Assembly (NCBI GenBank): GCA_048360435.1
Contig: DBGCOP010000010.1
Coordinates: 124,001-188,000, forward strand
Source: Limenecus sp048360435
Lineage (GTDB): Bacteria > Cyanobacteriota > Vampirovibrionia > Gastranaerophilales > Gastranaerophilaceae
DNA: 64,000 nt
Direction of reading: 5' to 3'
Shown here: positions 24,585 through 33,235 of the stretch, one piece after another
Numbering within the stretch: position 1 is the first letter of the stretch
Layout: the number at the start of each line of letters is the position of its first letter
Position numbers and translations under genes: made by a program
The notes under the pieces: model-generated
Seen by the model: only the letters and a program-made list of their open reading frames with translations
Databases searched by the model: none
Told to the model about the DNA's origin: nothing

Positions 24585-25502
24585 TTGAAAGATTACTATG
24601 AAATTTCCGTAAGCATTAACCCTAATGCTATTGAACTTGCAACAGAAGTATTTTTTGAAAGATTCGAATGTGAGGGTGTTGTTCAAGCAGAAGAAAAATA
24701 TAAGGATCTTGAGCTTATCGAAACAACAAACAATATAGCAAAAGGCTATGTAAGATTTGAAGCAGACGAATTCTCTCCAAAAGAAGTCCAACAAATCTTT
24801 ACTGAAGCTAAAGAAGAACTGAAAAAAGAAGGCTTTACCGATGAAGAACTCGGAAGCTGGAAAATTTCAGCACAAAAAGTAATCAATCAGGATTGGTCTC
24901 AGAAATGGAAAGAGCACTGGAAGCCAACAAAAGCTTCTGAACATGTAATAATATGCCCCTCTTGGGAAGAATGCAGTCACAAAAACGATGAAGTACTGAT
25001 TACCCTCGATCCTGGCTCAGCTTTTGGAACAGGAACACATGCCACAACTCAACTTTGTATTCAAGCTATTGAAAAATATCTCAAAAAAGGTGATGAGGCA
25101 GCTGACATAGGAACAGGCTCGGGTATACTTGCTATTACGGCAATAAAATTCGGAGCTACTCATGCTGTGGCAATTGACAACGATCCTCTTGTCATCGATG
25201 TGGCAAAAGATAATGCTCAGGTTAACGGAGTTTTTAACAAAATAGATTTTGCGCATGCAACAGCCGATATGCTCACAGAACAGTATGATTTTGTTTGTGC
25301 AAATATTCTGCATAATGTTCTTGCTGAGATTATGGGTGATTTAAAAAATATTATGAAACCCAAAGCTCATATGGTTCTGAGCGGTATTTTAGATGAGAAA
25401 AAACAAATTGTTCTGGATGCTGTTGAAAAATATAATCTTAAAGTAATTGAAATACTTTCACAAGATCAATGGGTTGCCATTGTTGTACAGAAGATTGACT
25501 AA
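24585..25502 (+). CDS. prmA: ribosomal protein L11 methyltransferase
   Basis: A 305-residue enzyme that trimethylates ribosomal protein L11. The N-terminal substrate-recognition domain is followed by a linker and a class I SAM fold with DPGSAFGTGTHATTQL and DIGTGSGILAI (SAM loop), then IDNDPLVIDVA. The start is TTG at 24585, with AGGAG seven bases upstream; no ATG gives as good a ribosome site. It lies 14 bases after accA, as the third gene of the run, and converges with comF three bases later. Confidence 0.95.
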   Translation: MKDYYEISVSINPNAIELATEVFFERFECEGVVQAEEKYKDLELIETTNNIAKGYVRFEADEFSPKEVQQIFTEAKEELKKEGFTDEELGSWKISAQKVINQDWSQKWKEHWKPTKASEHVIICPSWEECSHKNDEVLITLDPGSAFGTGTHATTQLCIQAIEKYLKKGDEAADIGTGSGILAITAIKFGATHAVAIDNDPLVIDVAKDNAQVNGVFNKIDFAHATADMLTEQYDFVCANILHNVLAEIMGDLKNIMKPKAHMVLSGILDEKKQIVLDAVEKYNLKVIEILSQDQWVAIVVQKID

Positions 25503-25505
25503 TTC

Positions 25506-26162
25506 TTAGCATAGATGAAAATCTGTACAGCTTGTCACAAAAACTGTAATATCGTTTATTCCGGAAGATTTTAACACTTTTATCATCTCTGAAAGTGTAC
25601 TGCCTGTTGTCAAAATATCATCAATTATCAAAATCTTTTCATCGTGATAATTTTCTTTTTTTACTTCAAATGCACCTTCCATATTTCTTGCACGCTCTTT
25701 AATTGATAGATTAAATTGAGGTTTTGTATCTTTTATTCGAAAAATCAAATCTTCTTTAACATCATATCCCCTTAACTTTGCAAATTCTTTTGCAACGAGA
25801 GACATGTGATTATACTTTCTCTTCTTTTCTCTTTTAATGTATAAAGGCACAGGAAGCAAAGTATACTTACCTTTTGAAGCATCTACTTTTTGCCAGAAAT
25901 CATCCATAAGCTTTGCTTGAAAATATGCCAGCTCTTTTTGATTGTGATATTTCAATCCACGAATCAAGCGTTTGATTTCATCTTCATAAATCATTGCACT
26001 ATATACACAAACACTATCAATATATTTGAGCTTTTTAGGCGGTAGAAAATTAATTTTTTCTATACAATCAGGACACATTTTTGAATTATGTTTTGTGTTT
26101 CCACAAAAATAACACTTTTTTTTATATATCAGGTCGAGTAATTGTGTGAAAAAATTAATCAT
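25506..26162 (-). CDS. comF: ComF-family phosphoribosyltransferase
   Basis: A 218-residue protein with an N-terminal zinc ribbon (CYFCGNTKHNSKMCPDC) and a C-terminal phosphoribosyltransferase fold bearing the PRPP loop ILIIDDILTTGSTL. ComF homologues help DNA uptake and transformation in several bacteria. Together with PilT and YifB in this window it hints that natural competence genes are retained. The ATG at 26162 is used because the longer reading starts in AT-rich promoter-like DNA. No Shine-Dalgarno sequence is seen. It is divergent from rseP with 59 bases between starts. Confidence 0.9.
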   Translation of the reverse strand: MINFFTQLLDLIYKKKCYFCGNTKHNSKMCPDCIEKINFLPPKKLKYIDSVCVYSAMIYEDEIKRLIRGLKYHNQKELAYFQAKLMDDFWQKVDASKGKYTLLPVPLYIKREKKRKYNHMSLVAKEFAKLRGYDVKEDLIFRIKDTKPQFNLSIKERARNMEGAFEVKKENYHDEKILIIDDILTTGSTLSEMIKVLKSSGINDITVFVTSCTDFHLC

Positions 26163-26221
26163 ATAATAATTATAATATGATAAAATAGTCTTATACACAG
26201 CTTTTTTGAAGAGAGAAATTT

Positions 26222-27592
26222 ATGAATATTATAATAATGCTTTTGTTAATAAGTTTGTTAATTCTGGTGCATGAACTGGGACATTTTCTATCTGCCAGAG
26301 CACTTGGAATCAAAGTGGAGAAATTCGGATTCGGACTTCCGTTTGGTCCCACTCTTTTTCAAACAAAAATCGGAGACACTGAAATTCTTGTTCATGCTCT
26401 GCTTCTTGGCGGATATGTAGCATTCCCTGATGATGATACGGAATCAAAAGAAGAAAAAAATCCCGAAGATTTGTTCAAAAACAAACCAATATGGAAAAGA
26501 GCAATAGTGGTTTCAGCAGGTGTAATTGCAAATGTCTTATGTGCAATAGTCCTTGTTATGATTACAGCCTCTGTCTGGCACAAACTTCCAGCCGGAAAAT
26601 ATAATATTGATGTAGAAAAAATTACAGCACCAAAAGGAGCATCCGTTTACAACTCAGGTCTCCAAAAAGGTGACAGGATTTATAAAATCAACGGTACTGA
26701 AATTTTTCAACCCTTGCAAATTAACAAATTTGCACAGGCAAGTAAAAAACATGACGGACAAATTACAACAGAAATTTATAATGAAACTTTAAAAGCTCTG
26801 TCAGAGAAAAACTCTGAAATAAAAGATGCTTATAAAGTGCTTGAAAAAGGTACAAAGATAAATCTTATACCAACAAAAGATGAAGCGGAAGTAAAACTCT
26901 CAAAAGCTGCTCTTTTGGGCATGGAAAAAATAAAACCGGAAGAAATAAAACTCACAAAAGAACAAATAAATCTGCGTGATAAAATTCAAGGACAAAAAAC
27001 TTTTGTAATTGACACGGAAATCTCATTGTCAGATATAGCCAAAGCACTTTCTGATACACAAAAACCAATGTATTTCACAGTTATACGTAACGGAAAACAG
27101 ATTGAACTCAAACCTATTTATTCTGATGAAAAGGGTATCATTGGAATACAACAAAGGCTTGAAGAAATACTAATGCCGGCAAATACTCCAAAAGAAATAA
27201 TCACAGCATCTCTTGCATACACATGGAGAATTACCGACCTGACAGTGCTCGGTCTTGAAAAACTTTTCACAGGACAAATTCCAATGAAAGAACTTCACGG
27301 CATTGTTGCCATAACAAAAGTAGGCGGAGACATGATTCAACATACAGGATTCTTTAACGGTATATTGCTGACAGCTATTATCAGTATAAACCTTGCAATT
27401 ATGAATTTGCTGCCTATACCGGCATTAGACGGCGGACACCTTTTATTTTTGATTATAGAAAAAATAAAAGGAAAACCATTGGATGAAGAAGTTATCGCCA
27501 AAATCAGCAATTTCTTCTTTATGCTTTTAATTATTTTAATGTTATTAATAGTATTTAATGATATCTTTGCTTTAATTACAAAAAAAATATAA
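26222..27592 (+). CDS. rseP: site-2 protease RseP-like (M50)
   Basis: A 456-residue intramembrane zinc protease. The first helix holds HELGH (17-21), and an LDG motif is at PIPALDGGH near residue 400. Periplasmic PDZ-like regions lie between, with about four membrane segments in total. Such proteases clip anti-sigma factors and leftover signal peptides, driving envelope-stress responses. It is somewhat longer than E. coli RseP because of an insertion in the PDZ region (about 170-260). A matrixin-like protease gene follows ten bases later, likely in the same transcript. Confidence 0.93.
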   Translation: MNIIIMLLLISLLILVHELGHFLSARALGIKVEKFGFGLPFGPTLFQTKIGDTEILVHALLLGGYVAFPDDDTESKEEKNPEDLFKNKPIWKRAIVVSAGVIANVLCAIVLVMITASVWHKLPAGKYNIDVEKITAPKGASVYNSGLQKGDRIYKINGTEIFQPLQINKFAQASKKHDGQITTEIYNETLKALSEKNSEIKDAYKVLEKGTKINLIPTKDEAEVKLSKAALLGMEKIKPEEIKLTKEQINLRDKIQGQKTFVIDTEISLSDIAKALSDTQKPMYFTVIRNGKQIELKPIYSDEKGIIGIQQRLEEILMPANTPKEIITASLAYTWRITDLTVLGLEKLFTGQIPMKELHGIVAITKVGGDMIQHTGFFNGILLTAIISINLAIMNLLPIPALDGGHLLFLIIEKIKGKPLDEEVIAKISNFFFMLLIILMLLIVFNDIFALITKKI

Positions 27593-27602
27593 AATCTAGA
27601 GT

Positions 27603-28406
27603 ATGGAAAAGCTCACTTATTTACAAGACAACTTAAAAGAAGACAGAATAATAAGATGGCCTGACAACTGCTTTCCGTTGAGGTTTTATATAGCACCATT
27701 CAAATTTTATGCGCTTCAAAATCAAGGCTACACATATTATGCACTTGTAAAAAGAGCACTTGAACAATGGGAAAAAGTAAGCGGCGGCAAGGTAAGATTT
27801 AAGCTTGTTCAAACCCTAAACGAATCACAGGTCAATCTGGAATGGAAACGTGTTGACAGAAAAGCACTCGGGCATTGTTATTTCCATTTTGATAATGCAG
27901 GCAGACTCTACTCAGCTGAAGTTCAAATAGGATTATCAGACGGTATACTTCATCAACAGTATCAGGATGAAAATGAAGTTTACCATACAATATTACACGA
28001 AATAGGTCACTCTCTCGGGCTCGGACACAGCCCGTATCAAAGTGATATTATGTACACACCTCACAAATACGGTGTAGTAAGTCTGTCGCAAAGAGATGCA
28101 AATTCCTTGCAATGGCTTTATAAACTGCCTTACGGAATAAGTATACAAGAGCTTGCTTCAAAACATGGAGTACATTCAAATGACATTGATGACATAATAA
28201 TGAAAATATCCGGACAACCCAAATCAAAGGAATTTGAAAATATCAAAAGCTCTATCAAAATTCCTCAAAAAGATTTAATGAGTGAACAAGATACTCTTGC
28301 AGAATTAAAAAAATACAATCTGGGTCTTCAAAACGTACAAATTTCTTCTAATGTACAAGAATACATTAAGAAAAATTTGATGATGAAAAAAGACAAAAAG
28401 TCTTAG
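27603..28406 (+). CDS. matrixin-like zinc metalloprotease without signal peptide
   Basis: A 267-residue metzincin-type protease. It has HEIGHSLGLGH (132-142) giving the three zinc ligands and catalytic Glu133, followed by the Met-turn (SDIMY, M150). An N-terminal strand-helix region (FPLRFYIAP and ALEQWEKVS) matches the peptidase M10A catalytic domain. No signal peptide, prodomain or Cys-switch is visible, which is unusual because family members are normally secreted zymogens. A 100-residue Lys-rich C-terminal tail follows. It sits behind rseP and overlaps the last 4 bases of pilT. Cytosolic or leaderless action is inferred. Confidence 0.82.
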   Translation: MEKLTYLQDNLKEDRIIRWPDNCFPLRFYIAPFKFYALQNQGYTYYALVKRALEQWEKVSGGKVRFKLVQTLNESQVNLEWKRVDRKALGHCYFHFDNAGRLYSAEVQIGLSDGILHQQYQDENEVYHTILHEIGHSLGLGHSPYQSDIMYTPHKYGVVSLSQRDANSLQWLYKLPYGISIQELASKHGVHSNDIDDIIMKISGQPKSKEFENIKSSIKIPQKDLMSEQDTLAELKKYNLGLQNVQISSNVQEYIKKNLMMKKDKKS

Positions 28407-29473
28407 CTTACACCGATTAATCTTTTTAACTCATCAGGACGGCTTGATTTTGACAGTGCATCTTCAGCTGAGATAAGTTTTTGTTTGTAAAGGTTAGCCA
28501 AAGCTGTTTCAAGAGTCTGCATTCCGTGTTGAGCACCTGTTTGAATTGCTGAATACATCTGCGCAGTTTTTCCTTCACGGATAAGGTTTGCTATCGCACC
28601 GTTAACAACCATGATTTCCTGTGCCATTACACGACCTTTTTTCTCACCGTTTTCAGCTATCTTAGGAAGCAATGTTTGAGAAAATACTGCCGTTAAAGAG
28701 TTTGAAAGCATGATACGAATCTGCTGCTGCTGACCTTGTGGAAATACGTCAATAATACGGTCAATAGTCTGGCTGGCAGAAGAAGTGTGAAGTGTTCCCA
28801 TAACCAAGTGACCTGTTTCAGCCGCTGTAATAGCAAGTGAAATAGTTTCAAGGTCACGCAACTCACCTACCAGAATGATATCCGGATCTTCACGAAGTGC
28901 TGATTTAAGAGCATTTGCAAAAGATCTTGTATCCTGTCCGAGTTCTCTCTGGTGAACTACACTTTTTTTAGATTTGTGAACAAATTCAACAGGGTCTTCG
29001 ATTGTCAAAATGTGTTCATTACGGGTCTCATTAATATAGTCAATCATAGAAGCAAGTGTAGTAGATTTACCTGAACCGGTAGGACCTGTAACAAGAATCA
29101 ACCCTCTCGGTTTTTCTGTGATTTTTCTAACTACCGCAGGCAAGCCCAAAGTTTCAAAAGACGGAACTTCAGTGTTAATAGTTCTGAATGCGGCAGCATA
29201 AGTACCATTGTTTTTATACACGTTAACACGGAATCTGCCCAGACCGTGAATACCGTATGAAAGGTCAAGTTCCCAGTCTTGTTCAAGTTTTCTTCTCTGT
29301 TCGTTATTCAATATCGGAAATACCAGAGATTCTACGTTCTCTGCCGTAAGAGCTTCCTGATTAGTTCTTACCAATTTTCCGTCTATACGAAACACAGGAG
29401 GAAGATTAGCAGATATATGGATATCACTTGCGCCTTTACCGACTGCTGCTTCCAATAATTCTTCTATTAACAT
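28403..29473 (-). CDS. pilT: type IV pilus retraction ATPase
   Basis: A 356-residue hexameric ATPase that disassembles pili for twitching motility and DNA uptake. Features are a PAS-like N-terminal domain, Walker A GPTGSGKST (130-138), Asp box and Walker B (EDPDIILVGELRD), His box (GHLVMGTLHT) and the AIRNLIRE-like signature (AIANLIREGK) required for retraction. AGGAG is eight bases before the ATG. It is single and overlaps the convergent matrixin gene by 4 bases. With the prepilin-like adhesin at 15856 it shows that pili are made. Confidence 0.95.
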   Translation of the reverse strand: MLIEELLEAAVGKGASDIHISANLPPVFRIDGKLVRTNQEALTAENVESLVFPILNNEQRRKLEQDWELDLSYGIHGLGRFRVNVYKNNGTYAAAFRTINTEVPSFETLGLPAVVRKITEKPRGLILVTGPTGSGKSTTLASMIDYINETRNEHILTIEDPVEFVHKSKKSVVHQRELGQDTRSFANALKSALREDPDIILVGELRDLETISLAITAAETGHLVMGTLHTSSASQTIDRIIDVFPQGQQQQIRIMLSNSLTAVFSQTLLPKIAENGEKKGRVMAQEIMVVNGAIANLIREGKTAQMYSAIQTGAQHGMQTLETALANLYKQKLISAEDALSKSSRPDELKRLIGVS

Positions 29474-29585
29474 TTATGCTCCTACTCTTTTTCCGATTTA
29501 TTTCTTTAATGATATAATAATTTTACTTAACTAAATTTTACAATCTAGAACAACTATTGTCAAAAAAAATATTATGGAGAAAAAA

Positions 29586-30407
29586 ATGTCAACAATTAAA
29601 CCAATAAAACTTAAAAATTTCGAAATAGGTGCAGACAAACTAACAATCTTAGCAGGGCCATGTGCGATAGAATCAAAAGATATTCTTTTCAAGGTGGCAC
29701 AAGAACTTAAAAAACTTACACAAACCCTTGATATAAATTATGTATTCAAATCATCCTTTGATAAAGCTAACAGAAGCTCTATTCATTCATACAGAGGACC
29801 CGGCATTGAAAAAGGTCTCGAGCTTTTAGCAGAAGTAAAAAAAGAATTTGATTTACCAATAGTTACTGACATACACCTGCCGGAACAGGCAGCAATTGTT
29901 GCAGAAGTAGCCGATATTCTGCAAATTCCTGCTTTTTTATGCAGACAAACTGATTTGCTTGTTGCTGCTGCAAAAACAGGAAAAATTGTAAATATTAAAA
30001 AAGGACAATTTCTTGCACCAGCACAAATGAAAACTCTTGCCAATAAAGTTAAAGAGGCAGGTAATGAACAAATTTTGTTCACTGACAGAGGAACTTCCTT
30101 TGGTTACAACAACCTAGTTACCGATATGAGAGGAATTCCAATAATGCAGGAAATGGGTTATCCTGTGGTATTTGATGCAACACACAGTGTTCAGCTGCCC
30201 GGCGGTGCAGGAGAATGTTCTTCAGGCGAAAGAAAATATGTTGAAACACTCGCCAAAGCAGCAACAGCAGCAGGAGCCAAAGCCCTGTTTTTCGAAGTTC
30301 ATCCTGATCCTGACAAAGCACTCTGTGACGGTCCGAACATGTTGTCAATTGAAATGGCACAACGTGTATTCAAAATATGCAATGATATTTTCAAACTCGT
30401 AAATTAA
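29586..30407 (+). CDS. kdsA: 3-deoxy-8-phosphooctulonate synthase
   Basis: A 273-residue KDO-8-phosphate synthase that joins PEP and arabinose-5-phosphate on the way to KDO, the inner-core sugar of lipopolysaccharide. LAGPCAIES, FKSSFDKANRSS, TDRGTSFGYNNLV and FDATHSVQLPGG are diagnostic. The ATG at 29586 follows GGAG; one at 29574 is less likely. Its presence supports a true Gram-negative outer membrane, matching the OstA-like gene. The convergent glycosyltransferase gene lies ten bases beyond. Confidence 0.97.
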   Translation: MSTIKPIKLKNFEIGADKLTILAGPCAIESKDILFKVAQELKKLTQTLDINYVFKSSFDKANRSSIHSYRGPGIEKGLELLAEVKKEFDLPIVTDIHLPEQAAIVAEVADILQIPAFLCRQTDLLVAAAKTGKIVNIKKGQFLAPAQMKTLANKVKEAGNEQILFTDRGTSFGYNNLVTDMRGIPIMQEMGYPVVFDATHSVQLPGGAGECSSGERKYVETLAKAATAAGAKALFFEVHPDPDKALCDGPNMLSIEMAQRVFKICNDIFKLVN

Positions 30408-30415
30408 AACAAACA

Positions 30416-31354
30416 TTAAAAGTTTATACGTTCTTTCTCAACAACAACGGGTTTTTTGTTGACTCTGGTGTATATTGCTCCAATATATTCACCAAGTACA
30501 CCCATACAAAAAAGCTGGACAGAGCCAAGGAAGAACAAGCTGATTATAATCGGTGCAACACCAAAGCTGAACTCATTCCAGAATAAAAGTTTGAGTATAA
30601 GATATAAAACAGCAATAAACAAACTGACAAAAGAAAATCCAAACCCGAGAAACGTCATCAATCTCAACGGTACTTTTGAATGTTTTACTATGCCGACCAT
30701 GGCATTATCGTACATTGTATAAAAATTATTTTTTGTAATACCTCTTTTTCTTGACGGTTGTTTAAATTCAACAAAAGCTTTTTCAAAGCCTATTTCACAA
30801 ATCAAACCGCGAAGATAAGGATAAGGGTCATCTATTTTTTTTATTTCATCCATCACTTTTTTGTCATATAACCCAAAGCCTGTACAATTTTTCACAAGAT
30901 TTGTATCATCATCCGCAATCCTTGAAATAAGTTCATAATATACACTTCTGATTAAGAAAAGCAAAAAGCTTTCTTCGCTCTCTGTTTTTAAGCCCAGAAC
31001 AACCTTGTATCCTTCTTCCCATTTTTTTATAAAATCAGAAATAAGTTCAGGCGGATCCTGTAAATCAGATGCCAGATAAATCACCGCATCAGAGTCAGCC
31101 TGAATCATTCCGTAATATGGTGAACGGATATGTCCAAAATTTCTTGCATTCAAAATTACTTTCACTCTTTTATCTTTTTCAGCAAGCTCACGAAGCTTTC
31201 CGGCTGTATTATCCGAAGAACAGTTATCCACCAGAATATATTCAAATTCATATCTGTCAGAAAACAATTCTGCCTGTTTCATAACTCTCTCATAAAGATT
31301 ATCTATATTTTCTTCTTCGTTGTAACAGCTGGATACAAAACTAATTTTTTTCAT
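30416..31354 (-). CDS. GtrB/DPM1-like polyprenyl-phosphate glycosyltransferase
   Basis: A 312-residue GT2 enzyme. The GT-A domain has EYILVDNCSSDNT (about 42-54) and YLASDLQDPPELI with the DxD-like Asp. Two C-terminal membrane helices (LMTFLGFGFSFVSLFIAVLYLI and ISLFFLGSVQLFCMGVLGEY) anchor it, as in GtrB and ArnC. It should load a sugar on undecaprenyl phosphate at the inner leaflet. It overlaps the upstream GtrA-like gene by 14 bases, forming the usual GtrA-GtrB pair. The large GT-C-like proteins on the opposite strand could use its product. Confidence 0.9.
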   Translation of the reverse strand: MKKISFVSSCYNEEENIDNLYERVMKQAELFSDRYEFEYILVDNCSSDNTAGKLRELAEKDKRVKVILNARNFGHIRSPYYGMIQADSDAVIYLASDLQDPPELISDFIKKWEEGYKVVLGLKTESEESFLLFLIRSVYYELISRIADDDTNLVKNCTGFGLYDKKVMDEIKKIDDPYPYLRGLICEIGFEKAFVEFKQPSRKRGITKNNFYTMYDNAMVGIVKHSKVPLRLMTFLGFGFSFVSLFIAVLYLILKLLFWNEFSFGVAPIIISLFFLGSVQLFCMGVLGEYIGAIYTRVNKKPVVVEKERINF

Positions 31355-31733
31355 GATTCTTTTTAAACACCCAATTTTTATTTAACAAAAATGATAATAC
31401 AGCCATAAAACATGTAGTGACAAACCCCGCAAGATATAAGTTTAGCGCAAATATTTTAGCAATTTTTAAAAGTAATATATTTATAGAGCATATAATAGCA
31501 TATACCGCAAAAAACTTGAATATTAATCCGTTATTTCTGTTCTGAAACACAAGCGTTCCTGTTGTTTTAAAATTGAACAATACACCTGCAATTGTAGACA
31601 ATATAACAGCAAGCGAATAATGAAGCCCAAGAAACAACAAAACTGCATAAGCACAATATCCAAAAAGAGTATTGAGAATTCCGACAAGAACAAATTTAAC
31701 AAATAAAAAGTCTAATTTTAAATCTATTTTCAT
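31341..31733 (-). CDS. GtrA-like flippase
   Basis: A 130-residue protein with four membrane helices typical of the GtrA family (FVKFVLVGILNTLFGYCAYAVLLF; YSLAVILSTIAGVLFNF; FFAVYAIICSINILLL; LAGFVTTCFMAVLSFLLNKNWVF). GtrA proteins carry undecaprenyl-phosphate-linked sugar to the outer leaflet. It is upstream of, and overlaps, the GtrB-like gene. It is divergent from the DUF2142 array (77 bases between starts), which supports a joined glycosylation system. Confidence 0.9.
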   Translation of the reverse strand: MKIDLKLDFLFVKFVLVGILNTLFGYCAYAVLLFLGLHYSLAVILSTIAGVLFNFKTTGTLVFQNRNNGLIFKFFAVYAIICSINILLLKIAKIFALNLYLAGFVTTCFMAVLSFLLNKNWVFKKNHEKN

Positions 31734-31810
31734 ATCTGTAAATTATATTATAAATTAACAAATTTTCACATATAAGCGCAATGAGACATTTTAAGATACC
31801 ATTATAAATT

Positions 31811-33214
31811 ATGGAAAAATTGTTTGAAAAACCTGAAAAAATTTTTTTAATAATTTGTTTGTTCTGGGGTTTTGTATTTTTGATAATAAACCCTCCGTTT
31901 CAGGCCTCTGATGAAACTGCACACTTCTGGAAAACATATGCGCTTTCACAGGGCTCTTTAAATTATAAAAAACTCACAACTGACACAATAAATGGTTACA
32001 AAACAGACAAACCCTATGTCATAGCAGGTGATTATCTGCCAAAAGGAATAGCGCAAGCACCTTACATAAATAACCATATAAGATTCAAAAGTAATGAAAA
32101 AACAAGTTTTTCTGAAACAAAGCAAATATTGAACATAAAATTGGACGATTCCGAAAAAGTTTTTCAGCATTATTATTCGCCTGCATATACCCCGCTTTCA
32201 TATTTTCCACAGTTTATGCTGATGAAAATCTTAACAGCTTTTGACATAAATCCGGGTTGGATTTTATACTGTCTGAGAATTTGTTCTCTTCTTGTCTATT
32301 CTTTATTTGCTTTTTGGGCAATAAAAACAGCCGCTGTACAAAAATGGATATTCTTTTTAATTGCTCTTTTACCAATGTCGGTTTATCAAGCAGCAGCATT
32401 AAATACGGACGGAATAACAAACGGGCTGTGTTTTTTAACAATTGCTTATTTTTTGAAGCTCATATTTGATTCAAAAATAAAAATTATTTCTAACAGGCAA
32501 TTTTTAACAGCCGGAATTTTAATAACTTTGACAGCAATCTGCAAGTTTGCATACTTTCCTGTATTGTTGATGTATTTTTTGATTCCAAAAGAAAAATTCC
32601 ATTCAAAAGTTAAAAAGTACACAGTTTTTGTATGTTATTTCATTTTGAACATAATACTAACCTACATAATTACTCATATAAGTATGACCGGTTCTTCAGA
32701 TCTTTTCGGGCATGAACTCAGAGCACAAGCTTCTGCATTTTTAATTCATAATCCTCTTACGGTTTTGTTTGCCGTTTTAAAAACTACTATGGTTCATTTT
32801 GACAAATATTTAAACGGAGTAATAGGTTTATTTGGCTGGCAGGATACAAGAATGCCTTCTTTAGCAGTATATTTGTATATTTTATTTTTGATTTTTACAG
32901 CCGTTTTTTATCCAAAAAATAACGAAGAAGATAAATTTAATCTATTGCAAAAAATTGTCTGTATTTCTATTTTTATTACCTCTTATTTATTAGTTTTCCT
33001 TGCATGTTTTGTAGTAAATCAGATAGATGTTTACGGAAATATTGTAGGTGTTTCGGGAAGATATTTTATTGCTGTACTTCCTTTATTATTTATAATTTTC
33101 AGCAATAATAAACACCGAACTGAACCCCAAATCTATGCTACAACAATTATTTTTGCTGCAAATATTATACTATTTATAAGTGCTGTTAGTATATTTTACA
33201 GATATTACATATAA
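31811..33214 (+). CDS. DUF2142 membrane protein, copy 1
   Basis: A 467-residue protein with about 11 membrane helices. After the first helix comes the family motif INPPFQASDETAHF, whose acidic residues would face the outside as the catalytic site of a GT-C glycosyltransferase. Later motifs are NTDGITNGL and the terminal GVSGRYFIAVLPL, then FYRYYI. DUF2142 is linked to cell-surface polysaccharide, and GT-C activity is inferred from fold. This is the first of four related genes. No Shine-Dalgarno sequence precedes the ATG. It differs most from the other three copies near its N-terminal loop. Confidence 0.85.
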   Translation: MEKLFEKPEKIFLIICLFWGFVFLIINPPFQASDETAHFWKTYALSQGSLNYKKLTTDTINGYKTDKPYVIAGDYLPKGIAQAPYINNHIRFKSNEKTSFSETKQILNIKLDDSEKVFQHYYSPAYTPLSYFPQFMLMKILTAFDINPGWILYCLRICSLLVYSLFAFWAIKTAAVQKWIFFLIALLPMSVYQAAALNTDGITNGLCFLTIAYFLKLIFDSKIKIISNRQFLTAGILITLTAICKFAYFPVLLMYFLIPKEKFHSKVKKYTVFVCYFILNIILTYIITHISMTGSSDLFGHELRAQASAFLIHNPLTVLFAVLKTTMVHFDKYLNGVIGLFGWQDTRMPSLAVYLYILFLIFTAVFYPKNNEEDKFNLLQKIVCISIFITSYLLVFLACFVVNQIDVYGNIVGVSGRYFIAVLPLLFIIFSNNKHRTEPQIYATTIIFAANIILFISAVSIFYRYYI

Positions 33215-33235
33215 ACATGGAGAAGATGTACGAAA

